Of a DNA stretch of 64,000 nt, positions 60,593 through 64,000 are shown one piece after another. A program made the position numbers and the translations under genes. The stretch is from NCBI GenBank assembly GCA_921293015.1, contig OV121094.1:2656764-2720763 (forward strand), written 5' to 3'. The first letter of the stretch is position 1, and the number at the start of each line of letters is the position of its first letter. The DNA comes from Phorcus lineatus. Lineage: Eukaryota > Mollusca > Gastropoda > Trochida > Trochidae. The notes beneath the pieces were generated by a model, which was not told the origin of the DNA, searched no databases, and saw only the letters and a list, made by a program, of their open reading frames with translations.

Positions 60593-63500
60593 TTATGCAG
60601 TTTATATTAACAATGACATTTTAACCGACAGTCAAGCCTTCACTAAACCTGTAGGTTCTACATTTACATTATTGAGTAACGAAATATCAGTAATCACCGA
60701 AACACATAATTAGTGAATATCTAAGGTCGTAGGAGTAAAAACCGGAAATAGTTTGATGATGTTGTCACTTCAATTAAATCACGTGCCTTAATAAGCGTGA
60801 TAGCAAATCTGACAACGCCTTTAATGACGAGTTTATCAAATTCCTTAATACGTGTATCTATTTCATTTCATTTCCCACTTATTCTGATTTCAGAGTTTTA
60901 GTTTTATTTCACATGATATGACTGGGGGAAAATTCATCTAAAAGCGGTTCTGTACCATTGTTATCATTCTCTTAATGGTTCTTGTTTGGTCTTTGATTTT
61001 AAGTGAAATGACATGTATGTATATACTGCAGTTGAGTCTAAGCTTGTTGGTTGAGGTCCATCTCTGTTATGTATTATTCTATCTTATTCAAACTCATGGA
61101 GCATGACTGATTATCGAAATGTACATGGTGTATATTTCTTCAAATGCTTCAATATTGGAAAACGTATCTTATTTTCGTAACGACTGATTCATTTCCCCCT
61201 GATAACTAATGACTTAAATATATACAGAGTATGCTTTATTCAAATTTGTCAAACATTATCAATGGTATTATATTAAGACTGACTGAATATTATTTACAAT
61301 TACAACACAAAGTTAAATAATGACCTGTATATACAGCAATATAGCAATATACAGAATAGGGTTGTGATCGAAAACCAAAGAATCAAACGAAATAATGTAT
61401 ATGCAATAAAATAAGACGAACATTGCTTTTCAGTTTTTAGTAGGTTATTTATCAAACGTATATATAAATTGGAGATGAAAACAGCAACTGGGCATTTACG
61501 AGGCATCCGTACGATTATAACTGAAGAAAATAAAAATAATATTGATATGGCACTTGGGGATGAATATTCAAGTATACTTAGATGATTTGAACTTAAATAA
61601 TAACACAGAATTCTCTGGGTCTTTCATATCCACAAAAGAAATAACGAAAATAATCCTTGCTATTTTAATTTAACGATGCCTGTTAGTCACAACGCCAGGT
61701 AAGGCACACGCCAGGTAAATCGAACCCTTTGTTGTTGGTTTACCTGTCCTACCTGAAGCGTTCGCTCACACCAGTCAGTTGTTGGGTTTCATTCAGGATA
61801 GAGCTTCGAATAAACAGTAGCACTTTTTTCACACCCTGCTCCTTGACAAGTGTGGTACTAATCAGCGGTCTCGACCTCCGCTGATAGAATGTACAATGTA
61901 TTCTTATAGGCACGTCGGTGAATAAGCCTGGAGATCAGAGTTTAAGTGAATAGAATACATGCGGAGTTTGTGATTACATTTATTACTGTATTGTTAATTG
62001 TCTAGAAGTACAGAGGACACTTGGCAAGTACTTGTCGCATTCCAGAGCCGCGTTGACAGTCCAGGTTTGTTAACCCCACGTTGCCAATCTTGTAACTGTG
62101 AAAGCTATGTATAGGGTGTTAGCGCTGTAGGGGTTAATGAGAGGTTTCGTCTTACAGTGCAATGTCCTGGAGTGTAGGGGTAAAATACAGGTGCCCGTTT
62201 ATCAAAGCTCTCTTAGAATTCACAGTCTGTACATACAGACATGACAACACATATGACATGACAACACCAAAAATTAAACCTATAGTGAAGAAACCAAGAC
62301 GATGTACAAGTTCTATATACAACTTTAAGCAATCAACTTTTCATTTTATTTCCACGACTCGGGGGTCATAGAGCTTCTTTAATTGATAATCCTCCATAAG
62401 TACTCGGTAACAGGTCCCTTCGAATAGTAGTGAATCTGTGACAGAGGCCGACATAGTCTCCACATTGATAGGAAATGTACACTTTGTAATCTAAATGACA
62501 TTGGTGATGAATTTCATTTTTTATTTTTATGTCCGAGATTTGAATTTGAAAGAGAAAAATACATTCACACATTGTATTATCTCAGACCAAATGTTTTCAA
62601 AATGAACGTCCTTTTAATACAAACAGCTAGGAACTTTAAGAAAACTTTCAAACTCTAAACTTGTTATGTCTTTATTCAAAAGATAGTGTCCAGTGTTTGA
62701 AATACACCTCTATTCAATCAACTCAATGTATATAATATTTGTATTGTATTGTTGTATGTTGTATATATGCAGTATGGCGAGAAATTGTAGTAACCTTAGT
62801 GTTGTAATCAACAACAGAATTAGATTTTCGAAGCCACGAAAGGTTTTGGTAATAGAAAGCCTTTAATACATACAGTAACACTTGCTCTCGATTAAAATAG
62901 TGCTAAGAGAAATTTGTAAAACTGGGCCCTGCAGTACATTCTGACATTGTCATCAGGAATGAAGTTTCACTCACTGCAAGACCACTGTTGTAAATACATT
63001 CGTATGTCATTTACTGTTTAACCTAAAGAAAGTGGACATACGTAAGGTAAAGATTTAATGACACAAAGCATTGAAAACACACTGTAATGGAGGAATATGA
63101 ACATCAAAGTTCACATACTCAGGATGTACATTCTGAATCTTTACATACAGTGCTTTTCTACATCCGTTCAGTCATCATGTTTTCTTAACCCATTTTCCAA
63201 TCCTATATAGCTTCCATACCACAGGAAGACGTATGTCTTTCAGGAAACATAATGGAGAAATAAATAGAGAACAATTATCTTCATACGAGAGGCCCCTGGC
63301 GGATATTGTTTACCAAGGGGGGATAACTGATACAAAACGTCCGAGATCAAATGGCAGTCCTGACATGCTCGAGTGTTGAGAAAACAATCGAGGTTACGAA
63401 GATCAGATCGGAGATCCGATTGAAGAGACGAGCGAGTTTGGTGATATTTACATAACTGAACGAAGAATAGCGATGTCGGGGGATAAATGACATGAACAGA

Positions 63501-64000
63501 CATTACCCTGCATCTCGGAGTACAGGAGCGGGCAACGTGTGTTCTATCTCCTGTATATACTGCCTCTGCTTGTTTTTGCTATTTTCTTTGACAGGCGACT
63601 TACATGCACTGTATCTTGCGGGGGAGGGGGAGGGGGAGATTGATCTTACGAAATGAAAAACATGTTACCAATGACACGACAATGTTTAAATGAGCCCATT
63701 AGCAAACCTTACAATTGCAGTTAAGCTGTGCGAATCCTTTTCCCAAACTCAAAAGATTAAACGAAGATCACGCTAAAATCGCGCCATGGAGTTTTCTTCG
63801 ACTTTGTTGAGCTGAGAACTGAGATGTTTGACCCACTGAAGTTGATACATTCTGCTCAAGTTTATCCATATATTTGAAAAATTTGAACAAATAAAATTTC
63901 AAAGTCAACATGCTTCAGTGACATGGGTTTTTTTGTGGAAACGAAATTCGATGTGACACTCCAATCATATACATTCAATGAATGGAATCAATTAACTGTA
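60593..64000. other. AT-rich stretch, no gene seen
   Basis: No exon or RNA gene recognised; a G-rich GGGGGAGGGGGAGGGGGAG patch lies at about 63620-63638. Confidence 0.4.

Noticed and set aside
60174..60713. 179-codon open frame
   Set aside because: Mostly the CCATA array; no domain and no splice context.
63620..63638. G-quadruplex
   Set aside because: Only three clear G5 runs, so a standard four-tract quadruplex is not supported.

Overview
The window is repeat-rich, AT-rich animal nuclear DNA. It has introns with GT-AG sites, Pol III genes with external promoters, many DNA-transposon relics, a LINE 3' end, tRNA-derived SINEs, homopolymer G/C tracts and CCATA-type pentamer arrays. A spiralian, most likely a mollusc (possibly a gastropod such as abalone), is my best guess. 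It rests on the general look of the SINEs and repeats and on the GGGAGATAA-type dispersed motif, not on a search.

Only one protein-coding gene is convincing. It is a two-coding-exon rhodopsin-class GPCR on the minus strand (coding exons 31839-32067 and 27357-28651, 507 aa when joined) that looks most like the orphan receptor GPR161. It may have a 5' non-coding exon ending at 37789 and a poly(A) signal at 27025-27030.

The most notable feature lies at 9.6-12.4 kb. Three small tandem minus-strand RNA genes each have the lower stem, GGUCCGGAG motif, GGGUUAYC motif, upper stem and T-run terminator expected of Y RNAs / stem-bulge RNAs, the partners of the Ro60 protein. Each is preceded by a TATA-like box at about -28 and an octamer (ATGCAAAT or a variant) at about -70, the layout of a type 3 RNA polymerase III promoter. 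A decayed upstream region of a possible fourth unit lies at about 8918-9095.

Mobile DNA by region: half a TIR element at 1-299 (its other half is matched at 52283-52605); a gutted LTR retroelement at 3.1-4.6 kb; a TA-flanked MITE family at 4714, 15762 and 39168; a LINE 3' end at 5.79-6.72 kb; SINEs at 8.44, 19.13 and 45.86 kb; a MITE with 13-bp TIRs at 11.11 kb; a 99-bp-armed palindrome at 13.86 kb; a Tc1-like transposase relic (DD34E) at 21.6-22.5 kb; a TIR element at 23.69-24.40 kb; an 83-bp foldback element with a 9-bp target duplication inside the GPCR intron at 31.3 kb; a compound inverted/direct repeat at 33.26-34.47 kb; and a mariner transposase relic (DD34D) at 47.07-48.17 kb.

Satellites and minisatellites occur at 1.8, 2.1-2.5, 16.8-17.3, 18.85, 20.4, 35.4, 36.5, 38.9, 39.9-40.4, 45.25-46.2, 51.1-51.5 and 60.3 kb. 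From about 52.6 kb to the end I see no recognisable gene. All identity statements come from reading and aligning by eye.
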